Counted from the first letter of the stretch, positions 45,629 to 54,563 are shown. The stretch: 64,000 bases of DNA from Candidatus Flexicrinis proximus (GCA_016712885.1 JADJQF010000004.1:620001-684000); one strand, 5' to 3'. Notes: generated from the sequence alone by a model not told the origin. Program-made: numbers and translations.

Positions 45629-45716
45629 GTTTCCAGTTATCAGTTCCCAGTTCAGACTCCTCTGGTCGGGAATTGTCCTTGTACTGGCAACTGGTTACTG
45701 GGCACTGGAAACCCCT
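45629..45716. repeat. short inverted CAGTT-type repeat
   Basis: GTTTCCAGTTATCAGTTCCC on the left is mirrored on the right by ACTGGTTACTGGGCACTGG and ACTGGAAAC, forming a long imperfect hairpin made of CAGTT units just before the NurA start codon. A common type of small dispersed repeat in bacterial genomes. Confidence 0.5.
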
Positions 45717-45717
45717 T

Positions 45718-46983
45718 ATGTCCCTCGAGTTCAACAAACTTCTCCTTCAGGTCGAAAAGATGGGCGCGATGGTCTCGCACCTCGACTTCAACCTGACCGA
45801 CCGGCTCGACCTTGCCACCGAGCGCTTTGCCGCCGCCGGCGATCTTGATGCCATCCGCGCCAAAATCGACTATGTGCGCGGCCCGGACATCAGCGGCTAT
45901 CGCGGTGCCGCCCCCCTCGATGGGCCGAACGCCGAGTCGATCAATTATATTTATGACGCCCCGCCGCCGCCCGAATACGCCACCCTCATCGCCGCCGACG
46001 GCTCGCAGGTCTACCCGAACGAGCAGTCCCCGGTCCACTACTATCTGCTCAATATCGGCATGTTCATCTATCAGCACGGTCAGGACCACGTCCCGCAGAC
46101 CATCACTGTCCCGACCCTCGTCTACCACAAAGACCTCGTCCACGATGCCAACCGGCAGATTATCAGTAACCGCACGGTCGACGCGCGCCGCACCGTCACG
46201 GAAATGCAGCTTCTGGCCCAGCAAGCCTGGGCGCTTCATCGCAATGGCGCCCGTGATCCGCTCATCACGCTCTACGACAACCACCTGCTGTTCTGGGCTG
46301 GCTCGGACGTCACCGGCGGCGACCAGATCCTGCGCGACTATCAGATCGGCATGGGCCAGCTCCGCGACGCCGACGCCATCCTCGCCGGCTATGTAGACTC
46401 GCCGTCGCGCAGCCGTGTCGTCCTTCGCCTGCTCTATCTCAACAGCCTGATCGACGAAGCCGACATCAAAGCGCACGAGAAGGAACTGGCAACCGGCGGC
46501 GACCTCGAAGGCCTGCGTGATACACACTTGTTCAACCATGTCCTCGAACCCGGCCAGCGCAGCGCCATCATGGTTCAGAACTCGCCGCGCAACCTCGCCT
46601 ATCGCCAGAAGAACGCCAGCTTCGAGATCGCCTTTTTCTATATCAAAGTCTTTAACGGCTATGCCAATGCCATCGCCCGTATCGACATTCCCATGTGGGT
46701 CGCCCGTGACCGTACCGCCGTCGACTCGCTTCACGCCATGATCATCGACCAGTGCCGCATGCAGGGCCGCACACCCTATCCCTACGCCCTCACCCGCGCC
46801 GATGAACTCGCCCTGGTCTCCGGCAAGGACAAGCGCAAGCTTGAGGAGATGATCCGCATGGAACTGCAAAAGCAGGGCATCCAGCCCGGCCAGGCCACCC
46901 CCAAGGTGCAGAGTAAGCGCGCCGCCCGCAGTGAAAAACGTGCCTATCAGACGGCCTTCGTGCCGAAGCCTGCCGGTCGCTAG
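45718..46983 (+). CDS. nurA: NurA-domain nuclease
   Basis: A 421-residue protein with the NurA fold. ATLIAADGSQVYPNEQSPVH holds the first catalytic Asp and LITLYDNHLLFW the second region. The C-terminal half has IARIDIPMWVARDRTAVDSL and a coiled, basic tail. In archaea and some bacteria NurA resects DNA ends with the HerA translocase. No HerA gene is in the window, so the partner must be elsewhere or absent. ATG at 45718 is preferred; a TTG 45 bases upstream lies in a repeat. Confidence 0.75.
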   Translation: MSLEFNKLLLQVEKMGAMVSHLDFNLTDRLDLATERFAAAGDLDAIRAKIDYVRGPDISGYRGAAPLDGPNAESINYIYDAPPPPEYATLIAADGSQVYPNEQSPVHYYLLNIGMFIYQHGQDHVPQTITVPTLVYHKDLVHDANRQIISNRTVDARRTVTEMQLLAQQAWALHRNGARDPLITLYDNHLLFWAGSDVTGGDQILRDYQIGMGQLRDADAILAGYVDSPSRSRVVLRLLYLNSLIDEADIKAHEKELATGGDLEGLRDTHLFNHVLEPGQRSAIMVQNSPRNLAYRQKNASFEIAFFYIKVFNGYANAIARIDIPMWVARDRTAVDSLHAMIIDQCRMQGRTPYPYALTRADELALVSGKDKRKLEEMIRMELQKQGIQPGQATPKVQSKRAARSEKRAYQTAFVPKPAGR

Positions 46984-47045
46984 CAGAGGAACGCAAGACT
47001 CAGGCCCAACTCCTGCCTGTAACCACCTCGTTACCGCTGGACTCC

Positions 47046-47075
47046 TTGTCAAATCAGCGCGAATTCGAGTATTGT
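47046..47075 (+). promoter_or_regulatory. probable promoter of the metY leader
   Basis: TTGTCA (47046-47051), 18-base spacer, TATTGT (47070-47075). Predicted start about 47082, so the Cys-rich leader ORF would begin ~55 bases into the transcript. An alternative TTGACA at 47076 lacks a -10 box. Confidence 0.4.
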
Positions 47076-47136
47076 TTGACACATGGAAACGTTCGCTTTC
47101 ACCCCCAACCCATCACCCACCTGCGCCCCTTCGGCC

Positions 47137-47187
47137 ATGTGTATGATGTGCTGCAACAAGCCACTCCGGGGTGACGGCTTGCGCTAG
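47137..47187 (+). CDS. Cys-rich leader peptide of the metY-metX attenuator
   Basis: Sixteen codons, MCMMCCNKPLRGDGLR, with three Cys codons in the first six. It ends at TAG 47185. No clear ribosome site is seen, which lowers certainty. It lies 120 bases before metY and is followed by a terminator (47222-47252). The codons for Gly-Asp-Gly (TGACGGCT, 47172-47179) are complementary to AGCCGTCA (47227-47234) in the 5' arm of that terminator, so stalling at the Cys codons would free an antiterminator. A similar leader precedes the rhodanese gene at 63.6 kb. Confidence 0.7.
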   Translation: MCMMCCNKPLRGDGLR

Positions 47188-47221
47188 TGCGTGGAAACAC
47201 GCCGCGAAACGCGAAATTGAG

Positions 47222-47252
47222 AAGCCAGCCGTCAACCACGGTTGGCTTTTTT
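47222..47252 (+). terminator. attenuator terminator before metY
   Basis: AAGCCAGCCGT (47222-47232) pairs with ACGGTTGGCTT (47238-47248), loop CAACC, followed by TTTT. It sits between the Cys-rich leader and metY, so it must be conditional. Its 5' arm is shared with an alternative pairing to the leader. Confidence 0.85.
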
Positions 47253-47308
47253 GTTTGAACGGGACTGTGCCTATCCGCTTAGAAAACCTCAGCAGGGGGA
47301 AGTACGAC

Positions 47309-48634
47309 ATGGCAAACGCTAACGGCCGGAAATTGAAGTTCGAAACCAACGCGCTCCACGCCGGGTATCAGCCCGATCCCACCACCGGATCGCGTGCGGT
47401 TCCCCTCTATCAGACCACATCCTACCAGTTCCAGAACTCGGATCACGCCGCAGCCCTTTTCGCCCTTCAGCAGCCCGGCAACATCTATACGCGCATCATG
47501 AACCCGACCACCGACGTGTTCGAACAGCGTATCGCCGCCCTCGAAGGGGGCATTGGCGCCCTTGCCACCGCCTCCGGCCAGTTTGCCGAGACCCTCTCCA
47601 TCCTCACCCTCGCCAACTCCGGCGACGAGATCATCAGTACCGCGGCGCTTTATGGCGGCACCTATACCCTCTTTAGCCAGAGCCTCCGCCGTCTGGGCAT
47701 CACCACCCACTTCGTCGAAGGCACCGAACCCGCTGAATTTGAGAAGTACATCAACGACAAGACCCGCCTCATCTACCTCGAAACCATCGGCAACCCCAAG
47801 CTCGAAATCCCCGACTTTGAAGGCATTGTCGCCCTCGCCAAAAGCTACGGCCTGCCCGTCATCGTCGACAACACCTTCGGCACCCCGTACCTCTTCAAGC
47901 CCTTCGAGTGGGGCATCAACATCAGCGTCCACAGTACCACCAAGTGGATCGGCGGCCACGGCCTCAGCATCGGCGGCGTCATCATCGACGGCGGCAATTT
48001 CGACTGGAAGAAGAGCGGTCGCCACGACGGCATCGTCAAGCCCGAACCCGCCTATCATGGCGCGGTCCTGGCGGACGTCCTCGGCGCCGCCGCCTTTATC
48101 GGCCGTGCCCGCGTCGTCGGCCTGCGCGACTTCGGCGGCAGTCAGGCGCCCTTCAACAGCTTCCTGAACATCGTCGGCCTTGAAACCCTCGCCCTGCGTG
48201 TCGAGCGCCACGTGACCAATGCCCGTGCCGTTGCCGAATATCTCGAACAGCATCCCGCCGTCACCTGGGTCAACTACCCGGGCCTCAAGAGCAGCCCCAG
48301 CTATGACCGCGCTCAGAAGTATCTGCCCAAGGGCGCTGGCGCTGTCCTCGGCTTCGGCATCAAGGGCGGCCGCGAGGCCGGGCGCGCCTTCATCGACAAC
48401 CTCAAGGTCTTCAGCCATCTCGCCAATGTCGGTGATGCGCGTTCTCTCGCCATTCATCCCGCCAGCACCACCCACAGCCAGTTGACCGAGGAAGAACAGC
48501 GCGCGTCCGGCGTCACGCCCGACTACGTCCGTCTCGCCGTCGGACTCGAACACATCGACGACATCGTCTGGGATTTGGAACAGGCGCTTTCGGTTTCGCA
48601 GGGCATCAAGACCTTCGCCGCCGCCAATAACTAA
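47309..48634 (+). CDS. metY: O-acetylhomoserine sulfhydrylase
   Basis: A 441-residue PLP enzyme of the Cys/Met-metabolism family that makes homocysteine from O-acetylhomoserine and sulfide. FETNALHAGYQPDPTTGSRA, YTRIMNPTTDVFEQRIAALE and SVHSTTKWIGGHG, in which the Lys binds PLP, are clear. The MetY-type insertion FDWKKSGRH is also present. ATG at 47309 follows GGGGGA. The frame stays open to 47171, but that part contains the terminator and is not expected to be translated. Followed by metX, which makes its substrate. Confidence 0.94.
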   Translation: MANANGRKLKFETNALHAGYQPDPTTGSRAVPLYQTTSYQFQNSDHAAALFALQQPGNIYTRIMNPTTDVFEQRIAALEGGIGALATASGQFAETLSILTLANSGDEIISTAALYGGTYTLFSQSLRRLGITTHFVEGTEPAEFEKYINDKTRLIYLETIGNPKLEIPDFEGIVALAKSYGLPVIVDNTFGTPYLFKPFEWGINISVHSTTKWIGGHGLSIGGVIIDGGNFDWKKSGRHDGIVKPEPAYHGAVLADVLGAAAFIGRARVVGLRDFGGSQAPFNSFLNIVGLETLALRVERHVTNARAVAEYLEQHPAVTWVNYPGLKSSPSYDRAQKYLPKGAGAVLGFGIKGGREAGRAFIDNLKVFSHLANVGDARSLAIHPASTTHSQLTEEEQRASGVTPDYVRLAVGLEHIDDIVWDLEQALSVSQGIKTFAAANN

Positions 48635-48690
48635 ACAAAGGAGAGCGATGAGCGAAGGACTGGCCGCGCCGCTCCTTTGCTCATCGCACC

Positions 48691-49857
48691 ATGGACTTCG
48701 AATTCATCCCGCAGCGTAAATCAGACGGTTCGGTAGGCATCGTGCAAACGCACTTTGCCCATTTCAGCGAATCGCTTAGCCTTCGCGGCGGCGGACTCCT
48801 GCCGGAGTTCACGCTCGCCTATGAAACCTACGGCACGCTGAACGCCGACCACAGCAACGCCATCCTCATCTGCCACGCTCTCAGCGGTGACGCCCATGTC
48901 GCCGGCTATCACACCCACGACCCCGCCGAGCCGCCGGGCTGGTGGGACGATGCCGTTGGCCCCGGCAAGATGTTCGATACCGATCGCTTTTTCGTTGTTT
49001 GCTCCAACGTGATCGGCGGCTGCCGGGGCAGCACCGGCCCGCTCTCCATCGCCCCTGACGGCCAACCGTATCGCCTGCGCTTCCCGATCGTCACCGTCCA
49101 CGACATGGTCCAGGCCCAGCGCCGCCTGATCGACTTCCTCGACATCGAATGCCTCTTTGCCACGGTCGGTGCGAGCATGGGGGGCATGCAGGCGCTCGAG
49201 TGGGGCGTTGCCTTCCCGGATCGCGTCCGCAATGTGCTCTTTATCGCCAGTACGCCGCGCTCCACGCCGCTCAACGTCGCCTTCAACGAGGTCGGCCGTC
49301 AGGCCATCTACAACGACCCGCGCTGGAATCGCGGTGACTACGACGACGAACGGCCCGAAGGCGGGTTAGCCGTCGCCCGCATGATCGGCCATATCACCTA
49401 CATGAGCGATGCCGCCTTCGAGCGCAAATTCGGCCGCGAGTTCCAGGCCAGCAGCACGCCGGGCTACACCTTCGACACCGATTTCGCCGTCGAGAGCTAT
49501 CTCAAGCATCAGGGCGAGAAATTCAATCGGCGCTTTGACGCCAACAGCTATCTCTACATCACCAAAGCCCTCGATTACTTCGACATCGCCGAAGGCTATG
49601 GCTCACAGGCCGCCGCGCTCTCGCGCCTTATGGCCTCCACGCTTATCGTCACCTTCACCAGCGACTGGCTCTACCCCCCGCCGGCCTCGATCGAAATGGC
49701 CGCCACGCTTGCGCGCCTCGGCAAGTCCGTCGAACATCACCACGTCGACGCCGACCACGGCCACGACTCGTTCCTGCTCGAAGTCGACCGCATGGCCGAA
49801 ATCGTCGGCGGCTATCTACGCCGCGCATCCTCCGACAGCGAAATCGCCGCCGACTAG
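48691..49857 (+). CDS. metX: homoserine O-acetyltransferase
   Basis: A 388-residue alpha/beta-hydrolase enzyme that acetylates homoserine. LTLAYETYGTLNADHSNAIL-like start, ICHALSGDAHVAGYH, FVVCSNVIGGCRGSTGP, the nucleophile Ser in GASMGGMQALEW, then Asp in SDWLYPP and His in DADHGHDSF. The conserved sequence after GPSS is GPLSIAPDGQPYRLRFP. It lies 56 bases after metY and should share its attenuated transcript. The family cannot always be told from succinyltransferases, but metY next door favours acetyl. Confidence 0.92.
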   Translation: MDFEFIPQRKSDGSVGIVQTHFAHFSESLSLRGGGLLPEFTLAYETYGTLNADHSNAILICHALSGDAHVAGYHTHDPAEPPGWWDDAVGPGKMFDTDRFFVVCSNVIGGCRGSTGPLSIAPDGQPYRLRFPIVTVHDMVQAQRRLIDFLDIECLFATVGASMGGMQALEWGVAFPDRVRNVLFIASTPRSTPLNVAFNEVGRQAIYNDPRWNRGDYDDERPEGGLAVARMIGHITYMSDAAFERKFGREFQASSTPGYTFDTDFAVESYLKHQGEKFNRRFDANSYLYITKALDYFDIAEGYGSQAAALSRLMASTLIVTFTSDWLYPPPASIEMAATLARLGKSVEHHHVDADHGHDSFLLEVDRMAEIVGGYLRRASSDSEIAAD

Positions 49858-49931
49858 CACCAGGTTGCGATTGTGCGGACCTAACGTTACTGTTGATCAA
49901 ATACAGGACAAAACGGTGAGAGTTCATACAA

Positions 49932-50084
49932 ATGGCCGACCAATCAGCGCCAGAGGTATTTGTAGTTCGAGCGGATTTCGGAAGATATGCTCATGCTTTC
50001 AAAGTCGGCAGGAATGTGGGGATCAGTTGGTTGAAGGACGGGGAGCAAGGCAGGGAATACATATACAGACTTTACGATGGTTGA
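49932..50084 (+). pseudogene. short remnant resembling a restriction-endonuclease N-terminus
   Basis: Fifty codons starting MADQSAPEVFVVRADFGRYA, then ISWLKDGEQ, and a stop at 50082. The VVRADFGRYA...AIGWL type of start is seen in the N-terminal domain of some Mrr-like restriction proteins. The following bases to ~50335 are open in another frame but show no motif. Probably a decayed gene fragment; the assignment is weak. Confidence 0.3.
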
Positions 50085-50419
50085 ACCGAGATAACCGATT
50101 TCGAGGCAGTCAGAACGTGATTCAAGCAGGTGTTTGGCACCTGCGGGATGGCCTTATCGGGGCGCAAGTGGGTTCCAGGAACCGCCCGAGATACGGCATT
50201 TGTGACGTGTCAGACTTTAAGCGCGTGAGGGGACGCGCCGGCTTCAGTATTGGTCTCATCAATGGACGCCAGGTCGTCGACTCTTGTCGGCACAGTCCCT
50301 TTGCCGCGATGAAGGGGCCAGACGTAAGACGGAAATAGTCTCTTTGCCGCCAGCAGACGTCAGTAGTCTGCTTCGCGCCACAGTGAACTGGGCGCACTTG
50401 TGGTCAGAATTCCCAGGTA

Positions 50420-50475
50420 AGGGGGCCGCAAGGGTCGCGCGGAGGTGTGGAGGCAGCGCCTCCACCACAACATCT
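50420..50475 (+). repeat. dispersed multi-hairpin element, copy 6 (right part only)
   Basis: CGCGGAGGTGTGGAGGCAGCGCCTCCACCACAA, i.e. only the last hairpin and a few flanking bases. It lies just beyond the end of the MFS gene. The rest of the 49858-50506 gap holds the gene remnant above and nothing else recognisable. Confidence 0.75.
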
Positions 50476-50506
50476 CTGGCGCGGGTTCCGCCGTGTCCGG
50501 CGTCAG

Positions 50507-51880
50507 CTATCCGGCGGCGGCCAGCTCCAGCCCTTCGCGGGTCTCGTCAGCCGTACCCGTCTCGCTGTCCGGCGTCGCCTGTGCTTCATAATCCGGTAGC
50601 GTCGCCTCCATCTTCCGCACCATCGGCAGCATGTAGGCCAGTACGCTCGAAACCGTCATCAGTACGCCGCATGCGAAGAAGATCACCGCCATCCCCGACC
50701 CCTGCCCGCTGCCGAACAGCGGCGCATAACGCGCCCAATCCGCCGTTCCGACCGCCGGCTCCAGCACGTTATCGGCCAGGTATCCGAAAAGGAGGTAGGC
50801 AATCGGCATCAGGACGATCGAGATTTGGCTCAACACCGCGAACACCCGCCCTTGAAGCTCCGGCGGCGTCTTGTTCTGCAGGATGCTGATCACCGGCGCG
50901 TTGACGAATGCGATCGGGAACATCATCAGGAACACCGTCACGCTCAGCCACAGCGTGCTCTGCGCCAGCCCGAACAGCGCCAGGAATGTCCCTCCCATAA
51001 TCAGCGCCGGCATGATCGTATGGATTCGCGGGCGTGTGCCGCCCCAAACGCTCATGATGATCCCGCCGATCAGCCCCCCGACGCTGCTGACGCCCAGGAT
51101 CAGCCCCGTGGCCTGTTCGCTGCCCGTGCGGCTGACCGTATATGCCATCTCCAGCCCCATCGCGCCGCCGATGCAAAAGTTGACCAGCGCGAACTGCATC
51201 ACCAGCACCAGCATCGGCTTCCGCGACCACAGAAACCCGAACCCCGTCGTGAACGACCGCCAAACGCCGTCCTTCGCCGCCGCTTCTGCGTGGGCGCCGC
51301 TGGGCATCGGGATGTGCACGAACATGAACACCATCGCTGCGGCTGCAAAGGTCGCCAGGTCGATCGCGATCGTCCCGACTACCCCGATAGCCGCGTACAG
51401 CAGCCCCGACAGGATCGGCGCGATGATCCCCGCCAGCGGCCCGGAAAGCTGGGTCAGGGCGTTCGCGCGGTCGCGCTGCTCGTCCGGCACCAGCATCGTG
51501 ATCGACGCCATGAACGCCGGCCCTTGAACCGAAGCCAGTACCTGTCCTACGATCACCAGGACGTACAGATGCCAGATTTGGAAGCTCCCGCTGGCGAAGC
51601 TGATCAGCAGCAGCAGCGAACACAGCGCTTGCCCGGCGTCGGCCACCAGCATCAGCTTGCGCCGGTCCCACCGGTCGGCCAGCACGCCGCCGATGTTCGC
51701 CGCGAAGATGTTTGGCAGCAGCGAGAACAGGCTCACCAGCAGCAGCGGCGTCGCCTGTCCCGTCTGCCGGAATACCTCGAAACCGACGGCCAGCCCGCTC
51801 AGCCGCGATCCGATGATCGACAGCGTTTGCGTGCCGATAATCGCGTAAAATGTCCTCAGGTTCTTTTGCGTTGCGTTCAT
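50507..51880 (-). CDS. MFS transporter (MFS_3/EntS-like)
   Basis: A 457-residue, 12-helix major facilitator. NIGGVLADRWDRRKLMLVAD is the loop 2-3 signature of the EntS/MFS_3 group, and GLIGGIIMSVWGG is in the second half. NLRTFYAIIGTQTLSIIGSR marks the start. Such proteins export siderophores, macrolides or other compounds; the substrate here is unknown. Flanked by two copies of the dispersed element. Confidence 0.9.
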   Translation of the reverse strand: MNATQKNLRTFYAIIGTQTLSIIGSRLSGLAVGFEVFRQTGQATPLLLVSLFSLLPNIFAANIGGVLADRWDRRKLMLVADAGQALCSLLLLISFASGSFQIWHLYVLVIVGQVLASVQGPAFMASITMLVPDEQRDRANALTQLSGPLAGIIAPILSGLLYAAIGVVGTIAIDLATFAAAAMVFMFVHIPMPSGAHAEAAAKDGVWRSFTTGFGFLWSRKPMLVLVMQFALVNFCIGGAMGLEMAYTVSRTGSEQATGLILGVSSVGGLIGGIIMSVWGGTRPRIHTIMPALIMGGTFLALFGLAQSTLWLSVTVFLMMFPIAFVNAPVISILQNKTPPELQGRVFAVLSQISIVLMPIAYLLFGYLADNVLEPAVGTADWARYAPLFGSGQGSGMAVIFFACGVLMTVSSVLAYMLPMVRKMEATLPDYEAQATPDSETGTADETREGLELAAAG

Positions 51881-52020
51881 CTTGCCCCCCGGCTAAACCT
51901 TCACTCTGTTGTCTGCAAATACGCGCGCCGGTTGATCGGAGTTGCGCGGATGTCTTCGTGGGTAGTCCAACGCCAGGGCAGGGCAGGCTGCCGTATCGCG
52001 CAAATAGAGTAAAATGTCCG

Positions 52021-52115
52021 CGCGCTTGCGGCGCTCACGCCAAAAAATCGCAGATGAGGGGTCGAGAGGCGCAAGTCCCTTGCGGAGGTGCCGCCTCCAC
52101 AAGCCAAGCCCATCA
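52021..52115 (+). repeat. dispersed multi-hairpin element, copy 7
   Basis: GCTTGCGGCGCTCACGCC, AAATCGCAGATGAGGGGTCGA, AGGCGCAAGTCCCTTGCGG, then a shortened final hairpin GGTGCCGCCTCCACA. Left end missing. Lies between the divergent MFS and rnhA genes. Confidence 0.8.
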
Positions 52116-52176
52116 CAGCCCATAGCGCTTCGCCCTTGGCTTGAATCGTATTCAACTATATCTAGGCGTTGTAAAA

Positions 52177-52671
52177 ATGTCAAATGATAAAGACAAGCTG
52201 ACACCACTCCCGGATGTCGTCATCCACACTGACGGCGGCTGCGCGCCGAACCCCGGCCCTGGCGGCTGGGCTGCCCTTCTCCAATACGGCACCGTTCAGA
52301 AAGAACTCTCAGGTGGCGCGCCCCAGACCACCAACAATCAGATGGAACTCACCGCCGCCATCGAAGCCCTCGCCGCCTTGAAGAAGCCCTGCCGCGTGGC
52401 CCTCTACACCGACAGCCAGTATCTCCGCCGCGGCATCACCGAATGGCTCAAAGACTGGAAGAAGCGTGGCTGGAAAACTGCCGACAAACAGCCGGTAAAG
52501 AACCGTGATCTCTGGGAACGCCTCGATCAGTTAGCCGCCAACCACGACATTTCGTGGCACTGGGTCAAAGGCCATGCCGGCCATGCCCATAACGAACGCG
52601 TCGATCAGCTCGCCTCCGCCGCCCTTGAGCGATTCCGCGCCGCCGGCTCCGCTGCACCTGAACCTGAGTAA
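52177..52671 (+). CDS. rnhA: ribonuclease HI
   Basis: A 164-residue RNase HI that cleaves RNA in RNA-DNA hybrids. The four catalytic acids are visible: Asp in VVIHTDGGCAPNPGPGGWA, Glu in NNQMELTAAIEAL, Asp in ALYTDSQYLRRGI, Asp in HNERVDQLA. The basic protrusion is KDWKKRGWKTADKQPVKNRD. ATG at 52177 follows AGGCG; the TTG at 52141 is less likely. C-terminus has a short Ala/Pro tail. Confidence 0.95.
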   Translation: MSNDKDKLTPLPDVVIHTDGGCAPNPGPGGWAALLQYGTVQKELSGGAPQTTNNQMELTAAIEALAALKKPCRVALYTDSQYLRRGITEWLKDWKKRGWKTADKQPVKNRDLWERLDQLAANHDISWHWVKGHAGHAHNERVDQLASAALERFRAAGSAAPEPE

Positions 52672-52733
52672 CCGGGCAGGGCAGACGCCCGGCGCCCACT
52701 CTGCCGCCCGTGTCCACTACTGGAGTTGTGCCC

Positions 52734-53339
52734 ATGCCCATCCTGAAGCATCCCGCCCAGACCTCCGTCCCCATTCACCCGCTTCTCGCCGAACGCTGGA
52801 GCAGTCGCGCCTTCAGCGATGAACCAGTTTCACGTGACACTCTCCTCAGCCTCTTCGAAGCTGCCCGCTGGTCGCCTTCCTGCTTCAACGAGCAGTCCTG
52901 GCGCTTCATCGTCGCCACCCGCGATACCCCGGACGCGCACACTCAGCTTGCTGGGTGCTTCACGACGTCGAATCAACGCTGGTGCAGAGCCGCCTGGGTG
53001 CTCATGCTCGCCATTTCGATGGATACCTTTACGGTGGATGCTTCGCCTAATCGCATGGCGCATTACGACGTCGGGCAGGCCGTCCAGAACCTGACTGTTC
53101 AGGCCACCGCTCGCGGGCTGAACGTCCGTCAAGCCGCCGGGATCGACCTCGCTCAGATCCGTGACCTCTATAAAGTCCCGGACACTGCGACCGTCCTTTG
53201 CGCCGTCGCTGTGGGTTACCCGGGCGACTCGGACGCACTCGTGCCGCCCCTCAATGAGCGCGAGCGCCAGCCCCGCACCCGCAGGCCGCTGTCCGAACTG
53301 TTCTTCGCGGACGAGTTCGGTACGCCCTTCACCGGCTGA
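52734..53339 (+). CDS. nitroreductase-family FMN oxidoreductase
   Basis: A 201-residue nitroreductase. ERWSSRAFSDEPVSRDTLLS and EAARWSPSCFNEQSWRFIVA give the FMN-binding N-terminus; AHYDVGQAVQNLTVQATARG is the dimer-helix motif. ATG at 52734 follows GGAG. It sits 62 bases after rnhA. Substrate unknown; members reduce nitroaromatics or quinones with NAD(P)H. Confidence 0.9.
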   Translation: MPILKHPAQTSVPIHPLLAERWSSRAFSDEPVSRDTLLSLFEAARWSPSCFNEQSWRFIVATRDTPDAHTQLAGCFTTSNQRWCRAAWVLMLAISMDTFTVDASPNRMAHYDVGQAVQNLTVQATARGLNVRQAAGIDLAQIRDLYKVPDTATVLCAVAVGYPGDSDALVPPLNERERQPRTRRPLSELFFADEFGTPFTG

Positions 53340-53445
53340 CCCTCCTGGCGTCATTCAGCACGCCGTCCGTCGGCCAAACGCCTATAGCCAATCGCCGGTC
53401 GCAACCCTACAATAGTGAAATATCGCACAACTAGAGGCTCAGTAC

Positions 53446-54483
53446 ATGGCTAAATATCTCATCACCGGGGGCGCAGGCTTCCTCGGCATCAACATGACCC
53501 GCTACCTGCTCGCGCGCGGCCATCAGGTCGTCTCGCTCGATATCGCTCCCTTCGACTATCCCGAGAGTTCCCAGATCACCGAAGTCACTGGCGACATCCG
53601 TAACCGTGCCGATGTCGAAAAGGCCATGCTCGGCGTCGAAATCGTCATCCACACCGCCGCCGCCCTCCCGCTCTACAAGAAAGAAGACATCTTCAGCACC
53701 GACATCGAGGGTACGCGTACCGTCGCCACCGTCGCCCATGAGCGCGGCGTCAAGCGCTTTATCCATATCTCCTCGACGGCTGTCTACGGCGTTCCCGACC
53801 ACCATCCCCTCTTTGAAAACGACCAGCTCATCGGCGTCGGCCCGTACGGCATCGCCAAGATCGAAGCCGAGAAAGTCTGCTTCGACTTCCGCGCTAAGGG
53901 CATGTGCGTTCCGGTCATCCGCCCCAAGTCCTTCATCGGGCAGGAGCGCCTCGGCGTCTTCGCGCTGCTCTTCGACTGGGCCAAGGACGGCAAGAACTTC
54001 CCCATCCCTGGCAAGGGTAACAACCGCTATCAGTATCTCGACGTTGAAGACCTGTGCGATGCGATTTACCTCTGCGCCACGCTGCCGGAAGACGTCGCCA
54101 ACGACACCTTCAATGTCGGCGCCAAGGAATTCGGCACCTTCAAAGGCGACTTCCAGGCCGTCCTCGACCACGCCGGCAAAGGCCGTAAAGTCGTCAGCAT
54201 TCCGGTCGCCCCCGCCCTCTGGACACTCCGCTTCCTCGACAAACTGCGCCTCTCGCCCCTCTATCCCTGGGTCTACGAGACCGCCATCAAAGACTCGTTC
54301 GTCTCCATCGAGAAGGCCGAGACCAAACTCGGCTGGAAGCCCAAATTCAGCAACAAGGACGCCCTCATACGCAATTACGACTGGTATGTCGCCAACCTCG
54401 CCGCCTTCGAGAACAAATCCGGCATCAGCCACCGCGTTCCCTGGAAACAGGGTGCGCTGCGGATCGCCAAGATGTTTTTCTAA
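53446..54483 (+). CDS. NAD-dependent epimerase/dehydratase (extended SDR)
   Basis: A 345-residue extended short-chain dehydrogenase. GGAGFLGINMTRYLL is the NAD-binding GxxGxxG loop, HISSTAVYG holds the catalytic Ser/Thr, and VGPYGIAKIEAEK the YxxxK pair. The C-terminal part (LGWKPKFSNKDALI) is typical of nucleotide-sugar epimerases or 3-beta-HSD-like enzymes. Substrate not predictable. A strong terminator follows at 54528. Confidence 0.9.
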   Translation: MAKYLITGGAGFLGINMTRYLLARGHQVVSLDIAPFDYPESSQITEVTGDIRNRADVEKAMLGVEIVIHTAAALPLYKKEDIFSTDIEGTRTVATVAHERGVKRFIHISSTAVYGVPDHHPLFENDQLIGVGPYGIAKIEAEKVCFDFRAKGMCVPVIRPKSFIGQERLGVFALLFDWAKDGKNFPIPGKGNNRYQYLDVEDLCDAIYLCATLPEDVANDTFNVGAKEFGTFKGDFQAVLDHAGKGRKVVSIPVAPALWTLRFLDKLRLSPLYPWVYETAIKDSFVSIEKAETKLGWKPKFSNKDALIRNYDWYVANLAAFENKSGISHRVPWKQGALRIAKMFF

Positions 54484-54527
54484 TTCTGCTCTCATCTGGC
54501 GTCCCCGCACCCGCGTCTTAATCATCG

Positions 54528-54563
54528 GCCTTCGCCCCGGTATTCAGGGCGAAGGCTTCTTTT
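54528..54563 (+). terminator. intrinsic terminator after the epimerase gene
   Basis: GCCTTCGCCC (54528-54537) pairs perfectly with GGGCGAAGGC (54547-54556), followed by TTCTTTTT. Confidence 0.9.

Noticed and set aside
45652..47082. A 476-codon open frame antisense to the NurA gene
   Set aside because: Shadow of a GC-rich gene; the plus-strand product has family motifs and this one has none. The same holds for long antisense frames over carA, metY, thrS and the epimerase gene.
47137..47252. SAM-type riboswitch upstream of metY
   Set aside because: Conserved SAM-I, SAM-II or SAM-IV core sequences were not recognised; the Cys-rich ORF with terminator/antiterminator pairing explains the region better.
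47171..47308. In-frame extension of metY to a GTG at 47171
   Set aside because: It would translate through the terminator hairpin and T-run and adds residues not found in the family; ATG 47309 has a good ribosome site.
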